From JAGPDB01 sp046331265 (GTDB taxonomy: Bacteria; Actinomycetota; Acidimicrobiia; IMCC26256; JAGPDB01): a stretch of DNA of 64,000 nt. The translations under genes and the position numbers were made by a program. Positions 26,301-34,205 of the stretch are shown here, piece by piece (within the stretch, counting starts at the first letter, position 1; the number at the start of each line of letters is the position of its first letter). Below the pieces are notes generated by a model. The model worked only from the letters and a program-made list of their open reading frames with translations. It made no database searches and had not been told where the DNA came from. The stretch is from positions 1 through 64,000 of the forward strand of contig JAXLRE010000004.1 of assembly GCA_046331265.1 (NCBI GenBank), read 5' to 3'.

Positions 26301-27156
26301 CTGGCAAAACAATAGGCAAATCAACTTGCCCATAACCATTTTCTAGAGCTCTAACTATGTCACCAACATTTGGATGTATTTCAATTGCTTGAATTATTCT
26401 TTCGGGTTCATCGAATTGATATACAAATCCAGCATTTAGTACAGAATATCCATCGCTTTTAGCTAAAACTTCAATGACAACATCATCATACGAGTGTTGT
26501 GTTACTTCATTTAAACGGCTTATTAAATATGAACAATATTGATTATCAAATCCGAATGGTCTTGTTGTAGCTATAACTTTAAAAATTTCGAACAATTGAT
26601 CTGCATCTATTTGATCAACGAACCCACGATTTTTTTGATCTCCAAGAAAGTCGTACAGCCGCGCTCCTTGACCTGCTCTTTCAAATGCATGTGCTAGTTC
26701 TAGAGTTCTTTGTGGTGTAAAAGTTCCTAAATGCTTTAACACCCTTTCTGTTTGTCCGACTTCAACCATTTCTAAAACTGCAATATCTGGCATTTGATCA
26801 AATTCAAAACGTGATTCGACCAAAGATCTAAGTTGACCTTTATCTATTAGAAACTCTGAAAGTTTTTTGTAGTGAGAATTTTGTTTTGGTTCAAAGTCCG
26901 AATCACGTGGATAACCAAAAGCAAAGTCGAGACTATCTTCATTCGGATTTGCTAAGGCAGTTCCGATGACTTCTGCTATTCGAGTATGGTCATCTTGATT
27001 GAAAGCATCCAAATACGAAAATACAATCTCGATACCGTACTTTCCTCTTGCAGATATGAGTGCAGTTGCATCGTCAAGAGACAAGTCCCTATTATGACTG
27101 AAAAAATCGTCATAGCTATCGGCTTGCCATATCGCCTCTACTATGTTTGAATCCAT
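23344..27156 (-). CDS. Very large protein of unknown function
   Basis: 1270 residues, no family recognised. No signal peptide or membrane segment is evident. Residues 1 to about 600 are alpha-helical with repeated Leu/Ile-rich, acidic helix pairs that could be a solenoid, and residues about 850-900 contain a coiled-coil-like segment (QRIENLEKQKQ...). A compact, more conserved-looking domain lies near 1040-1200, with Gly/Trp-rich strands (GSIASTCWNY, LLIQAKASDGSPILIIRGLNP, KLAVVIDSGSGQALTNRP). The last 50 residues are basic and Pro/Ser-rich. It sits between tRNA-Trp/TMEM175 and secE, where no such gene is expected. Confidence 0.6.
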   Translation of the reverse strand: MDSNIVEAIWQADSYDDFFSHNRDLSLDDATALISARGKYGIEIVFSYLDAFNQDDHTRIAEVIGTALANPNEDSLDFAFGYPRDSDFEPKQNSHYKKLSEFLIDKGQLRSLVESRFEFDQMPDIAVLEMVEVGQTERVLKHLGTFTPQRTLELAHAFERAGQGARLYDFLGDQKNRGFVDQIDADQLFEIFKVIATTRPFGFDNQYCSYLISRLNEVTQHSYDDVVIEVLAKSDGYSVLNAGFVYQFDEPERIIQAIEIHPNVGDIVRALENGYGQVDLPIVLPDYIKLAHKIVPYYLDENVIQIVKEATLGIDLSKVQISDLDHEGIRALLSEQTLDEISFTILQNYKTARVRFNDLFNEQSALFVPMRIRELEVEYPFLSEESLRYISTLDYLHDSIVFPLQYIGVTKPGKEGLEQIPLIFSEIRRQLETDAELTFSIGDYDQDQIVSDLVTQYIKELAEKYDAIDEQILKLFEYDYTTGKYIVTPENQQAAEALGLQKLEIENRVDELFSQLTQRCISDDNNVANLLVRYSNLLGDKFPMGLSRIFIPSALGEVKEKFGFLDRETLEKVIKLKLDMLQDYERDESYLGFEDLTYEKLLEINDEIINQLDQRMPLNFSLENEFIKQIVLNKANDAFNEVLRINVLLRVQEPGSQEYERLSAGIEKNLKIIDDHLGSIALGALSAGKSPLEPLENFRNNLIGAGIIERGETYLPSVFNPIGEHFGGYPIELIDDLIRLRFTEQTPESMREIGITATGAAGYQQALNAISEMRKDILSGNLRQELLGTKVFTATFAQAVRIQITDFSAGGIDAVEKMLQIPFEQVEHSPGTIRPLDRQQTTINTTSQLRDVYNNLVQDFSRAKAIVHDDGSVDVQGLQDLFEKIESLAKQRIENLEKQKQHIPPTKVEKIAKIDAEIASLSEVTSESLWDFPKFFKHVEAVSQFKEFKRPLRELLMVSAVSQNPNLDVSAFVEIRSDQDLDLNQAAVVADFIEHITFSETWKKAFEEHSKIGVLKHVLKSDDLTSFVAAVEAKAKSSGTRTQFTLVPVRGPLLEASGSIASTCWNYRAGSITTDFPNITAVLIVKDSNTPMQSRFAGAGLLIQAKASDGSPILIIRGLNPLQNDITELMQDSFFREFALYADSIAKEQGRKLAVVIDSGSGQALTNRPTLFAYVKTLESEFEKVELSPDVETTFNGYDLTDKVFLVDIEKLSEQQIHEPREKRRTSHRTHSTESFRPGSSSPQTHTREIGPVPIPTVPKQPGDEQGLFL

Positions 27157-27226
27157 TCAAACTCCGTTGTTTTAGGGCGATTGCTTTATATTGTAAAAAA
27201 TTAATGATTTTTAGTCAACCATTAAA

Positions 27227-27823
27227 TTATGCGCTGATAACGCGTTTATCAGGAATAAACCAGGCCAAAGTCACAATGACATAGCAGAAATAACCGAAGT
27301 AAGGATGAAAGAAGGAAAATAATGTACCTAACACATATAGGCTTAACGAGATTTTTCCTTTTAGATCTCTCCCAAGTAATTCTGCAATTTTTGTGTCTTT
27401 GTTGCAACGTTTTGCAAAGTAAACCAAGACTGTATAACTAAGTGCTGCCATAATACAGACAAATCCATATATTGCTGCTGGTAATTTTTTCTCATGAAAA
27501 TTACCCACCCATGAAGTCACAAATGGAATTAATGACAACCAAAAAAGCAATAGTAAATTGCTCCACATGACTCCAGCTGATACACGTTTCAACGCTCTGA
27601 ACATATGGTGATGGTTATTCCAATAAATACCAATAAAAATAAAACTTAATATGTAAGCAAAGAACATAGGCAATGAATGTTTCAATGATTCAAAAGTTGG
27701 CTTGTCTGGGATCTCTAACTCCAACACCATGATTGTAATAATGATTGCCAATACACCGTCGCTGAATGTTTCAGTACGACTTGTGTCAATATCTTGATAG
27801 TCATCTTCACGTTTTGATTTCAT
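27227..27823 (-). CDS. TMEM175-family (DUF1211) potassium channel
   Basis: 198 residues with about six membrane segments. The first helix contains the RTETFSDGVLAIIITIMVLEL stretch, matching the RxxxFSD signature in the first helix of bacterial TMEM175 proteins, whose hydrophobic pore residues (Ile/Leu) conduct potassium. The YWNNHHHMF segment is also typical. Gene order gives no clue about regulation. Confidence 0.85.
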   Translation of the reverse strand: MKSKREDDYQDIDTSRTETFSDGVLAIIITIMVLELEIPDKPTFESLKHSLPMFFAYILSFIFIGIYWNNHHHMFRALKRVSAGVMWSNLLLLFWLSLIPFVTSWVGNFHEKKLPAAIYGFVCIMAALSYTVLVYFAKRCNKDTKIAELLGRDLKGKISLSLYVLGTLFSFFHPYFGYFCYVIVTLAWFIPDKRVISA

Positions 27824-27859
27824 AAAGAAAGATTAGTTTATAAAGAGAAGGATGTTTTG

Positions 27860-27932
27860 CAGGGCAGGAGGGACTCGAACCCCCAACCGCCGGATTTGGA
27901 ATCCGATGCGCTACCAATTGCGCCACTGCCCT
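27860..27932 (-). tRNA. trnW: tRNA-Trp (CCA anticodon)
   Basis: Full cloverleaf: acceptor AGGGCAG/CTGCCCT, anticodon loop TTCCAAA giving CCA, T-arm GGGGG/CCCTC-type pairing with TTCGAGT. The 3' CCA is not encoded (sequence continues CAAAAC). In many actinobacteria this tRNA sits next to secE-nusG; here it is separated from secE by two genes. Confidence 0.97.
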
Positions 27933-27963
27933 AGTTTGAAGAAGGTTATTCTAACTTATTTCA

Positions 27964-28470
27964 TTAACGGGTAATGGGTCCAGCACCTATTTTTGCATCT
28001 TGTAAAACTGGGGAATCAATACCTAAACGTGACAGTGCTTTAACTACATTAGGTCTACGATATGGTTCAACTCGATCGAGTAATCCATTTTCTAGCGAAT
28101 CACGTAAAGCATCTTTTACATAATCTGGAATATCTTTCGATGATTTCCATAATATTGGCGCACCAGGTCCATGCTTTTCAGTCAGTGAAACTGGCTTTGG
28201 ATATCTACGAACTCTTGGAGCACTTATATGTAATACGCTGACTTTATAAATATCATTAACGACGACACCTCTTGCTCGCAGTAACGTCGGAGTCACTACA
28301 TAAAAATGTACTTGAGCGCCATTAGGTGTTACGACCGTAACTTTAGGATCGCCAAGCAGCTTGATTGCACCAGGTGGGACATTAGCAGTAGCTTTATCTT
28401 TTGGTCTGGTTGCCGCTTGCGCACCTAAATATCGAGCTGTTACATCGTTACCATCGATAGTACTTGTCAT
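27964..28470 (-). CDS. Hypothetical protein
   Basis: 168 residues, basic and soluble, with several short conserved-looking segments (PKVTVVTPNGAQVHFYVVTPTLL, APRVRRYPKPVSL) suggesting a small beta-rich domain. No family recognised. The ATG at 28470 with a GGAGG site five bases upstream is chosen over the upstream TTG at 28482. It is the last gene before tRNA-Trp on this strand. Confidence 0.5.
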   Translation of the reverse strand: MTSTIDGNDVTARYLGAQAATRPKDKATANVPPGAIKLLGDPKVTVVTPNGAQVHFYVVTPTLLRARGVVVNDIYKVSVLHISAPRVRRYPKPVSLTEKHGPGAPILWKSSKDIPDYVKDALRDSLENGLLDRVEPYRRPNVVKALSRLGIDSPVLQDAKIGAGPITR

Positions 28471-28535
28471 AGCAACCTCCAAACTCAGATAATTGAGGTT
28501 ACACCATTAAGCATTTTGTTGTAAAACAGAGTTAA

Positions 28536-28558
28536 GGATGGGGTGAAACACCCCATCC
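28536..28558 (-). terminator. Hairpin downstream of the DUF4349 gene
   Basis: Perfect 10-base stem GGATGGGGTG/CACCCCATCC with a three-base AAA loop, 9 bases past the stop. The downstream U-tract is weak (TTAAC, later TTTT). Confidence 0.65.
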
Positions 28559-28566
28559 CGTAAAGT

Positions 28567-29490
28567 CTAATTAGATTTTTTTCTAGATTTTTTAATAATG
28601 AAGAAAACAATTAATCCTAGAAGGATAAACGGAAACAATGCACTGACCACAATAAGTATTCCACCAATTGTTGAAAGCAATGCACCGACAGAAGTTGTCC
28701 ATGCTTTTGACAAAATAGATTCCGACTTATCACTACTTTTTGCCTTAACACCTTTTTCAGCAATTGTGATTGTTAGAGTTGATAAAGCAACTTGGTTATC
28801 CAATAAATCTTTTTGGCCTTGCAACACTTCTATATCTTGTCTTAGTGAAAAAATTTGTTCTTGTATTGTTGATGTTTCACTAACTGAATTAGCTTTTTTC
28901 AACAAATCAATTAGAACAGTTTCACGTTCACGCATTATTTTTAACCTTGCATCGTAGTCAATTGCATCAAATGTTCGATCAAGGGAATTAACACTTTCAT
29001 TTGTCACTTTTCCGACTTTGCGCAAGTTCTTTAAAGTTACGTCAAGTTTTTCAGATGGAATTCTGACAGTGATTGTCGATGTTCTCAAACTTGAAGACGA
29101 AGCTTCAACATATCCGCCTTCAGGGATAAGTGAAACGATTTGATCGTATTTTTTCGTGACACTATTTCGAGGGATTCGTATATCTACAGTTCCCGTTTTT
29201 ACGATCTTGTTGCCTTTTGGATTACCAATAGATGAAGTAGGTTCGTCACAAGGTGCTTTTACGCACTCGACTAATGAAACATCTGGCGATGAAGGTGATA
29301 CTTTACCTTCTGATCCTTTAATGCTTAAAGAAGAACTACCACTTTGCCCGTCAGCTGTATCAGCATTAGCTAACAAATCGTATGACGATTGTGACTTATT
29401 ATCCACACCACCATTAAATTGGGCTTGACCAACAAAATACCCTGCAATAAGCAGTACCGATATGGATAAAGCAATTAATGTCTTTTTCAT
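28567..29490 (-). CDS. DUF4349 domain membrane protein
   Basis: 307 residues. An N-terminal membrane or signal anchor (IALSISVLLIAGYFVG), a Ser/Gly/Asp-rich linker, a domain from about 95 to 250 with the DUF4349 layout (KTGTVDIRIP ... EGGYVEASSSS ... ITVRIPSEKLDVTLKNL ... DYDARLKIMRERETVLIDLLKKA ... a coiled coil and ALSTLTITI), and a C-terminal membrane helix with a KKSRKKSN tail. Members are envelope proteins of unknown role, often stress-linked. A candidate ECF-type promoter precedes it. Confidence 0.85.
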   Translation of the reverse strand: MKKTLIALSISVLLIAGYFVGQAQFNGGVDNKSQSSYDLLANADTADGQSGSSSLSIKGSEGKVSPSSPDVSLVECVKAPCDEPTSSIGNPKGNKIVKTGTVDIRIPRNSVTKKYDQIVSLIPEGGYVEASSSSLRTSTITVRIPSEKLDVTLKNLRKVGKVTNESVNSLDRTFDAIDYDARLKIMRERETVLIDLLKKANSVSETSTIQEQIFSLRQDIEVLQGQKDLLDNQVALSTLTITIAEKGVKAKSSDKSESILSKAWTTSVGALLSTIGGILIVVSALFPFILLGLIVFFIIKKSRKKSN

Positions 29491-29518
29491 ATTGACTCCT
29501 TGTCTAATTAATCAATAT

Positions 29519-29544
29519 GACGACACGGGATTATGAAAAGTTCC
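29519..29544 (-). promoter_or_regulatory. Candidate ECF-sigma promoter for the DUF4349 gene
   Basis: GGAAC at 29540-29544 and CGTC at 29519-29522, spaced 17 bases, match the general ECF promoter form (GGAAC-N16/17-CGTC or GTC). Transcription would start near 29512, with the AAGGAG site and ATG at 29490 close behind. An ECF sigma factor is encoded at 3305-3853. Confidence 0.35.
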
Positions 29545-29574
29545 AAAAAATATAAGAAATATTTTTAAATTTGG

Positions 29575-29648
29575 TAGCGGGGGCGGGACTTGAACCCGCG
29601 ACCTCACGATTATGAGCCGTGCGCTCTCACCAACTGAGCTACCCCGCC
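29575..29648 (-). tRNA. trnM: tRNA-Met (CAU anticodon), elongator type
   Basis: Acceptor GGCGGGG/CCCCGCT with a G1-U72 pair, anticodon loop CTCATAA, discriminator A followed by an encoded CCA (29572-29574). The initiator's 1-72 mismatch and GGG/CCC anticodon stem are absent, so elongator Met is preferred; a tRNA-Ile (lysidine) reading cannot be excluded by eye. Confidence 0.92.
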
Positions 29649-29777
29649 AGGGCTATTAAAGATTAGTTGACTTGAACGGTAAAATGCCTCTTTAGCTAAA
29701 ACATAGCGTAAAAAGTGTTTGTGGGATTTTCTATCGAAAAACGATAGTTTTTCGACCCAACACGGCTTAATTCTGGG

Positions 29778-29850
29778 AGCCTCCTACCAGAATCGAACTG
29801 GTGACCTCTTCCTTACCATGGAAGCGCTCTACCGACTGAGCCAAGGAGGC
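29778..29850 (-). tRNA. trnT: tRNA-Thr (GGU anticodon)
   Basis: Acceptor GCCTCCT/AGGAGGC, anticodon stem CTTCC/GGAAG with loop ATGGTAA, T-arm GTTCGATTC. No CCA is encoded. Next to tRNA-Met, as in the usual thr-met-(rpmG)-trp-secE order of Gram-positive bacteria, though rpmG is missing here. Confidence 0.96.
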
Positions 29851-29900
29851 GGAATGGAAAAAGATTACTACTTTAAATAGCTACAAATGAAAATGTAGAT

Positions 29901-31454
29901 TTATCTGAGCATTCGTTCAAGGCCGCCTGGGTTAGCAACTAAATCCGGTTCAATACTTATATAGCTTAAATCAGGACTTGAATATTGTCCTTGTGAACGT
30001 GACAGAAATCTCGCTCCACTTTGTGGAATATAATCTCTTTTTGTTGCATCATATAAGAACCATTCGCATTCAAGGTCACCAGTTACAGTGTCGACTGTTA
30101 ATTCCATATAGCCATGACTTTCTTTTGTGTATGCACTAACTCGATCATTTACATGACCAGTATGTCGAACTCGCGAAGACAATGCGCCAACTTCAAACTC
30201 ATGTGCAACAACCTCTGTTCGCTTATTTAGAGGATCTAGATGTATTGGGCTTGTATAAAAAGTATGCAAATCTCCAGAAATAAAATTAACGTTCGTTAGA
30301 CCAAGACGAGCTATTTCATCAACTATATGTTGTCGTTCTCTTGTAAAGCCTGCCCATGAATCTTCAATACGGTCAAGTCCAGAAGAAAATGAAACAGATG
30401 TAACTACCAATAATCTTTTTATATCATCTGACTTAGCATTTTTTAGTTCATCTAAAAACCAGCGTAATTGTTTTTCTCCAAGCATGGTGCCACTATCTTT
30501 ATCTCGAAACATGCGGGTATCGAGCATTAGAACTCTAACGCCTTCACCAAAATCAACACGACGATAAAAGCCAGTATGTTCTGCACCATCTGCACTTGCA
30601 TATACACGCGAATATGCCTTAAAACCATCTGATATCATTCGCGCTTCAGACCGGTCAGTTCCAACAATGTTGTTTCTAATTTCATGGTCATCAGGAACAC
30701 CAAATACTGGGACTTCACCTAAAAGCTTTTTTCGATGCTCATCGTTATATACGAGATACTTCATTAAAAATAATTCGTAGTCATTAGCTATAGGGGTTGG
30801 ATCTTTTCTTGGTCTGTTACTTGTGAAGATTGTTTCTTCAGTATCTGCATAGATCGAATCACCATTTACAAACACAGCATCTAAGCCTCTTCTGGAAGCA
30901 AAATCTAGTGAATTCCAAAATCCAGTTGTATATTCCATACATGAAATTACTGCAATTCGAATTTTCGTTATAGGTTCATTTAAATATGGAGTATTCCTTC
31001 TTAAAGTAGGAGGTTTTGTAAATCCTACAAATTTTTCGCTGCTTAAATGAGGCGCAGAAACTTCATATGTATATTCTTTTCGTGGGTCCAGATCAGGAAA
31101 TCTAACTCTAACTCTAAAATCGTTTTGCGCTATGGCTGTTACTTCTTCACTTGCAACTTCTTCCCCACTATTTAGTTCAAAGACTCTTATTTTTCCTGGA
31201 ACAATTTGTCCCCAATCTTCATTCGGAGGGCATATTCGAGAAGTAATTATTAAATTATTCCAACCATCCCAGGTAGATGCTGCGCCTTGATTGACAGGGT
31301 TGGCGCTAAATCTTAATGCTTGTGCACTTGGAGCTAATCGAGCAAAACCTTCTAATGGCTGATCGCCTTGTAAATATTTTGCAGAAAGAATTGTTAAGCC
31401 TGCTGCTGCGCTTCCCTGCAAAAACCTTCGACGTGTCATTCCATTACTCGACAT
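29901..31454 (-). CDS. phoD: PhoD-like alkaline phosphatase/phosphodiesterase
   Basis: 517 residues. A twin-arginine signal peptide (TRRRFLQG at about 7-14) sends it out of the cell folded. The PhoD metallophosphatase core shows VFVNGDSIYADTEET, VFGVPDDHEIRNNIVG, RVLMLDTRMF and FISGDLHTFY, containing the metal-binding Asp, His and Asn residues. Expected role is release of phosphate from phosphodiesters and phospholipids outside the cell, useful under phosphate limitation. It is divergent from the hydrolase gene starting at 31507. Confidence 0.88.
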   Translation of the reverse strand: MSSNGMTRRRFLQGSAAAGLTILSAKYLQGDQPLEGFARLAPSAQALRFSANPVNQGAASTWDGWNNLIITSRICPPNEDWGQIVPGKIRVFELNSGEEVASEEVTAIAQNDFRVRVRFPDLDPRKEYTYEVSAPHLSSEKFVGFTKPPTLRRNTPYLNEPITKIRIAVISCMEYTTGFWNSLDFASRRGLDAVFVNGDSIYADTEETIFTSNRPRKDPTPIANDYELFLMKYLVYNDEHRKKLLGEVPVFGVPDDHEIRNNIVGTDRSEARMISDGFKAYSRVYASADGAEHTGFYRRVDFGEGVRVLMLDTRMFRDKDSGTMLGEKQLRWFLDELKNAKSDDIKRLLVVTSVSFSSGLDRIEDSWAGFTRERQHIVDEIARLGLTNVNFISGDLHTFYTSPIHLDPLNKRTEVVAHEFEVGALSSRVRHTGHVNDRVSAYTKESHGYMELTVDTVTGDLECEWFLYDATKRDYIPQSGARFLSRSQGQYSSPDLSYISIEPDLVANPGGLERMLR

Positions 31455-31506
31455 TACACCTACTTTATAGCAAACATGAGATGACGTCCATATTAGAATT
31501 TTCTAG

Positions 31507-32070
31507 ATGAGTAGGGTTGTTTTAATTCATGGAAGTTTCGGGTCACCTGATGAGAACTGGTTTCCGTGGTTGAAATCTCAGCTAGAAAAACAAAACATCA
31601 ATGTTGTTGTCCCTCAATTTCCTATTGAAGAGGAACAATCATTCGATTCATGGATTGAGACATTTAAAAGCGAAGTTGGAAAAGTAAAAGAAACTGATGT
31701 TTTAGTCGGTCACTCAATAGGCGTAGCATTTATTTTAGGTTTATTAGAACACGTAGATACTCGTATTACAGGATGCGTTTTGGTTAGTGGATTCATGCGA
31801 ACTTTAGGGTTTAATGAATTTGATCAAGTAAATAAAACTTTTATCGAAAATAAAATTGACTATCAGAAAATTAAGAAGAAGTCTGATCATTTTATTATGC
31901 TCCATGGAGATAATGATCCATATGTTCCAATTGAATATGGAAACGAAATTGCTGAAAATTTAAATTGTCAATTAATCGAAATCGAAAATGGCGGCCATTT
32001 AAATGAAGCAGCAGGATATAAAGAATTTCCTCTAGTTTTGCAACATATCCAATCTTGCATCAGCAAATGA
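31507..32070 (+). CDS. RBBP9/YdeN-family alpha/beta hydrolase
   Basis: 187 residues. Starts RVVLIHGSFGSPDENWFPWLK, contains the nucleophile elbow VGHSIGVAF with Ser73, the acid in HGDNDPYVP and the base in NGGHLNEA, the layout of the RBBP9/YdeN serine hydrolases. Substrate is unknown. Its last 39 bases overlap the convergent DM13 gene. Confidence 0.82.
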   Translation: MSRVVLIHGSFGSPDENWFPWLKSQLEKQNINVVVPQFPIEEEQSFDSWIETFKSEVGKVKETDVLVGHSIGVAFILGLLEHVDTRITGCVLVSGFMRTLGFNEFDQVNKTFIENKIDYQKIKKKSDHFIMLHGDNDPYVPIEYGNEIAENLNCQLIEIENGGHLNEAAGYKEFPLVLQHIQSCISK

Positions 32071-32487
32071 CACGCTGAAGCGTTTGCACCAAATTACAAC
32101 ATATTTATAACTTGATAAATCTACATTTCCAGGTACTTTATAGTTCGAGTTTCCTTTGTTTGCTTTTAAATCTCCTAGATCTATAAATTCAACTGGAGTC
32201 CCATCATTTTGTATGTTTGTTGCTAGGTAAACTTTCAAGTCAGGACCGTTAGTTGTAGATAAATTCTCAAACCTTACAAATTCAACATCATTTTTCTTAG
32301 TGATAAAAACAGTACCTGTTGTTTTATGTTCTCTTGATTTCCATGTAGCCTTTTCAATCTTCTCCCCAATTATTTTCTCTTTTCCAGTTTTACTTAATAA
32401 TGCAGCTTGAGGTTCAAAGTAAAACAAAATAAATGAGACAACAAATATAATAAGAATAACGATTACTAAAATCACTATTTTCTTCAT
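32032..32487 (-). CDS. Membrane-anchored DM13-domain protein
   Basis: 151 residues: N-terminal anchor (IVILVIVILIIFVVSFILFYF), then a DM13 domain with TGTVFITKKNDVEFVRFEN, NGPDLKVYLATN, FIDLGDLKANKG, YKVPGNVDLSSYKYVVIWCKRFSVSFADARL. The single cysteine in WCKRF is the conserved DM13 residue, thought to act in redox or electron transfer at the surface. It may face outside the cell, anchored by the N-terminal helix. Confidence 0.8.
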   Translation of the reverse strand: MKKIVILVIVILIIFVVSFILFYFEPQAALLSKTGKEKIIGEKIEKATWKSREHKTTGTVFITKKNDVEFVRFENLSTTNGPDLKVYLATNIQNDGTPVEFIDLGDLKANKGNSNYKVPGNVDLSSYKYVVIWCKRFSVSFADARLDMLQN

Positions 32488-32519
32488 ATACCTATAGGTA
32501 ATTCTAAAGCAGAAAATGG

Positions 32520-32600
32520 TGGGCCGGGTAGGATTTGAACCTACGTAGCTCGCGCAGCAGATTTACAGTCTGCCCCCTTTGGCCGCTCGGGTACCGACCC
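32520..32600 (-). tRNA. trnY: tRNA-Tyr (GUA anticodon)
   Basis: Acceptor GGGTCGG/CCGGCCC with one G-U pair, anticodon stem GCAGA/TCTGC with loop CTGTAAA, and a long variable arm as expected for bacterial tRNA-Tyr. The discriminator A is followed by an encoded CCA (32517-32519). Confidence 0.95.
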
Positions 32601-32684
32601 CCAAGAGGTAATAGGCTAGCAAATGGATATATCTATGAGCAGATTCGTAGAATAAATGAAACCAAATAATTCCCAGGGGGCAAA

Positions 32685-33176
32685 ATGCCAAGTTTTGATG
32701 TAGTCAGTGAAGTTGATCTGCAAGAAGTTCGCAATGCAGTAGATCAAACATCTAGAGAAGTAGGCACAAGATTCGATTTTAAAGGCACTGATTCTGTTAT
32801 CGAATTTGATGGTAAAGCAAAAATCAATATTAACTCTGCAACAGAAGACCGAGTCAAAGCAATTATTAACGTTCTAGAAGAAAAATTTGTCAAAAGACAG
32901 CTTTCACTCAAGTCGCTAGATCATGGTAAAGGTGAAGAAGCTGCCGGTGCACGCTACAAACAAGAGCTGACACTCAAGATGGGTATTACTACCGAAAAAG
33001 CAAAAGAGATTGGAAAATACATCAAAGAAAATGGACCTAAGGGCATCCAACATCAAATTCAAGGTGACCAACTTAGAGTGACTAGTAAAAAACGTGATGA
33101 TCTTCAAAATGTTATCTCCATGTTAAAAGAAAATAATTTTGACATTCCTTTGCAATTTGAAAACTTCCGTGATTAA
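32685..33176 (+). CDS. yajQ: YajQ-family nucleotide-binding protein
   Basis: 163 residues, normal length. MPSFDVVSEVDLQEVRNAVDQTSREVGTRFDFKGT and the C-terminal GPKGIQHQIQGDQLRVTSKKRDDLQ are diagnostic for YajQ. Members bind cyclic di-GMP or tRNA-like ligands and have been linked to stress responses. A GGGGGC site precedes the ATG. The last bases overlap the next gene's GTG start. Confidence 0.93.
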   Translation: MPSFDVVSEVDLQEVRNAVDQTSREVGTRFDFKGTDSVIEFDGKAKININSATEDRVKAIINVLEEKFVKRQLSLKSLDHGKGEEAAGARYKQELTLKMGITTEKAKEIGKYIKENGPKGIQHQIQGDQLRVTSKKRDDLQNVISMLKENNFDIPLQFENFRD

Positions 33177-34179
33177 ACGATTAATTTTCTTTTTACTTTT
33201 ATGCATTATTACTCTAACGGCATGTAGCAACACCAGTACAAAGAAAAACTCTTCTACAACATCAGCTCCTGCTTTGATTTCGTCACCTATAAAAACAATC
33301 TACGCAGTCGGAGATATAGATTCATTCGATAACAACTTAAAGGCAATTGCAGAAAAAGAGATCCGATCAAATCCTGACAGCCTTTGGCTGCTGCTTGGTG
33401 ATTCTGGCTATGGAAATTCAGAACAAGTAAATCAAAACTATAAAGAAATTATAAAAACAATTCCGCAAAACAATATCCGGATGATTTATGGTGATCACGA
33501 CTACGGCACTCAAGACCCCAAAGACTTTACAGAAAGCAATAAACTAAAAACAGGGGCAGAATCTCTATTGAATGCTCAAGACAATTTGGCTTTAGGTTTA
33601 GATGATACTGGAAAACTTTCCAAGCTGGATTCTTCAAAAAAATATCTTTGGACGATTATTGGAACTAACGATATTTGTGTAGAAATACCAGACAACTTTC
33701 TAGATAATTGCAATACAAAGAATAATTCCACGTTTATTCAGAATTTAAAAGCTGCAAAAAACTCTTCTGCTTGCACAATCGCAGCTTGGCATCACCCCAT
33801 TTATGCGGTATTAAAAAATGGAGGTGCTGATCAAGTAAATTCTCAAAAGTATGGAACCGAGTTGTATGAACAATCTATTAGTTATGGTGTTGATATCGTG
33901 CTTAATGCAGACCACCATCAATTTCTAGCAACGAAACAAATAAATGTTGAAGGAAAATTAGCTGAGCCAAATGAAAAATCGACTAGAGAATTTATTGTCG
34001 GCACTGGTGGCGCGCCTGTAAGTACCGACAATCTAATTCCAAAGCTACCAAAAAATGCTATTGATTCTGATCTAAGAAAAATAATTGGCGTATTAAAAAT
34101 AGATTTATATAAGAATAAGGCTATGTTGTCTTTTATATCAGAACAAAAGATTGAATATACAACCTCTATTTCTTGCTAA
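33169..34179 (+). CDS. Lipoprotein with calcineurin-like metallophosphoesterase fold
   Basis: 336 residues. Signal peptide with lipobox LTAC (near residue 19), then a phosphoesterase core: YAVGDIDSFDNN, LLLGDSGYG, MIYGDHDYG (in place of GNHD), AAWHHPIYA and VLNADHHQFLA. The metal-binding residues are present, with some variation from the usual GDxH and GHxH forms, so activity is likely but not certain. The GTG at 33169 overlaps the yajQ stop and puts the signal peptide at the N-terminus; longer starts would add 10 residues ahead of it. It is co-directional with the next lipoprotein gene. Confidence 0.75.
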   Translation: MIKRLIFFLLLCIITLTACSNTSTKKNSSTTSAPALISSPIKTIYAVGDIDSFDNNLKAIAEKEIRSNPDSLWLLLGDSGYGNSEQVNQNYKEIIKTIPQNNIRMIYGDHDYGTQDPKDFTESNKLKTGAESLLNAQDNLALGLDDTGKLSKLDSSKKYLWTIIGTNDICVEIPDNFLDNCNTKNNSTFIQNLKAAKNSSACTIAAWHHPIYAVLKNGGADQVNSQKYGTELYEQSISYGVDIVLNADHHQFLATKQINVEGKLAEPNEKSTREFIVGTGGAPVSTDNLIPKLPKNAIDSDLRKIIGVLKIDLYKNKAMLSFISEQKIEYTTSISC

Positions 34180-34205
34180 TATTGGCGTTACGAGAGAGGG
34201 ATTTA

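Noticed and set aside
23344..27156. Assigning the 1270-residue protein to an acetyltransferase, PARP or helicase family
   Set aside because: No motif of these families could be seen; only general fold impressions, so left as unknown.
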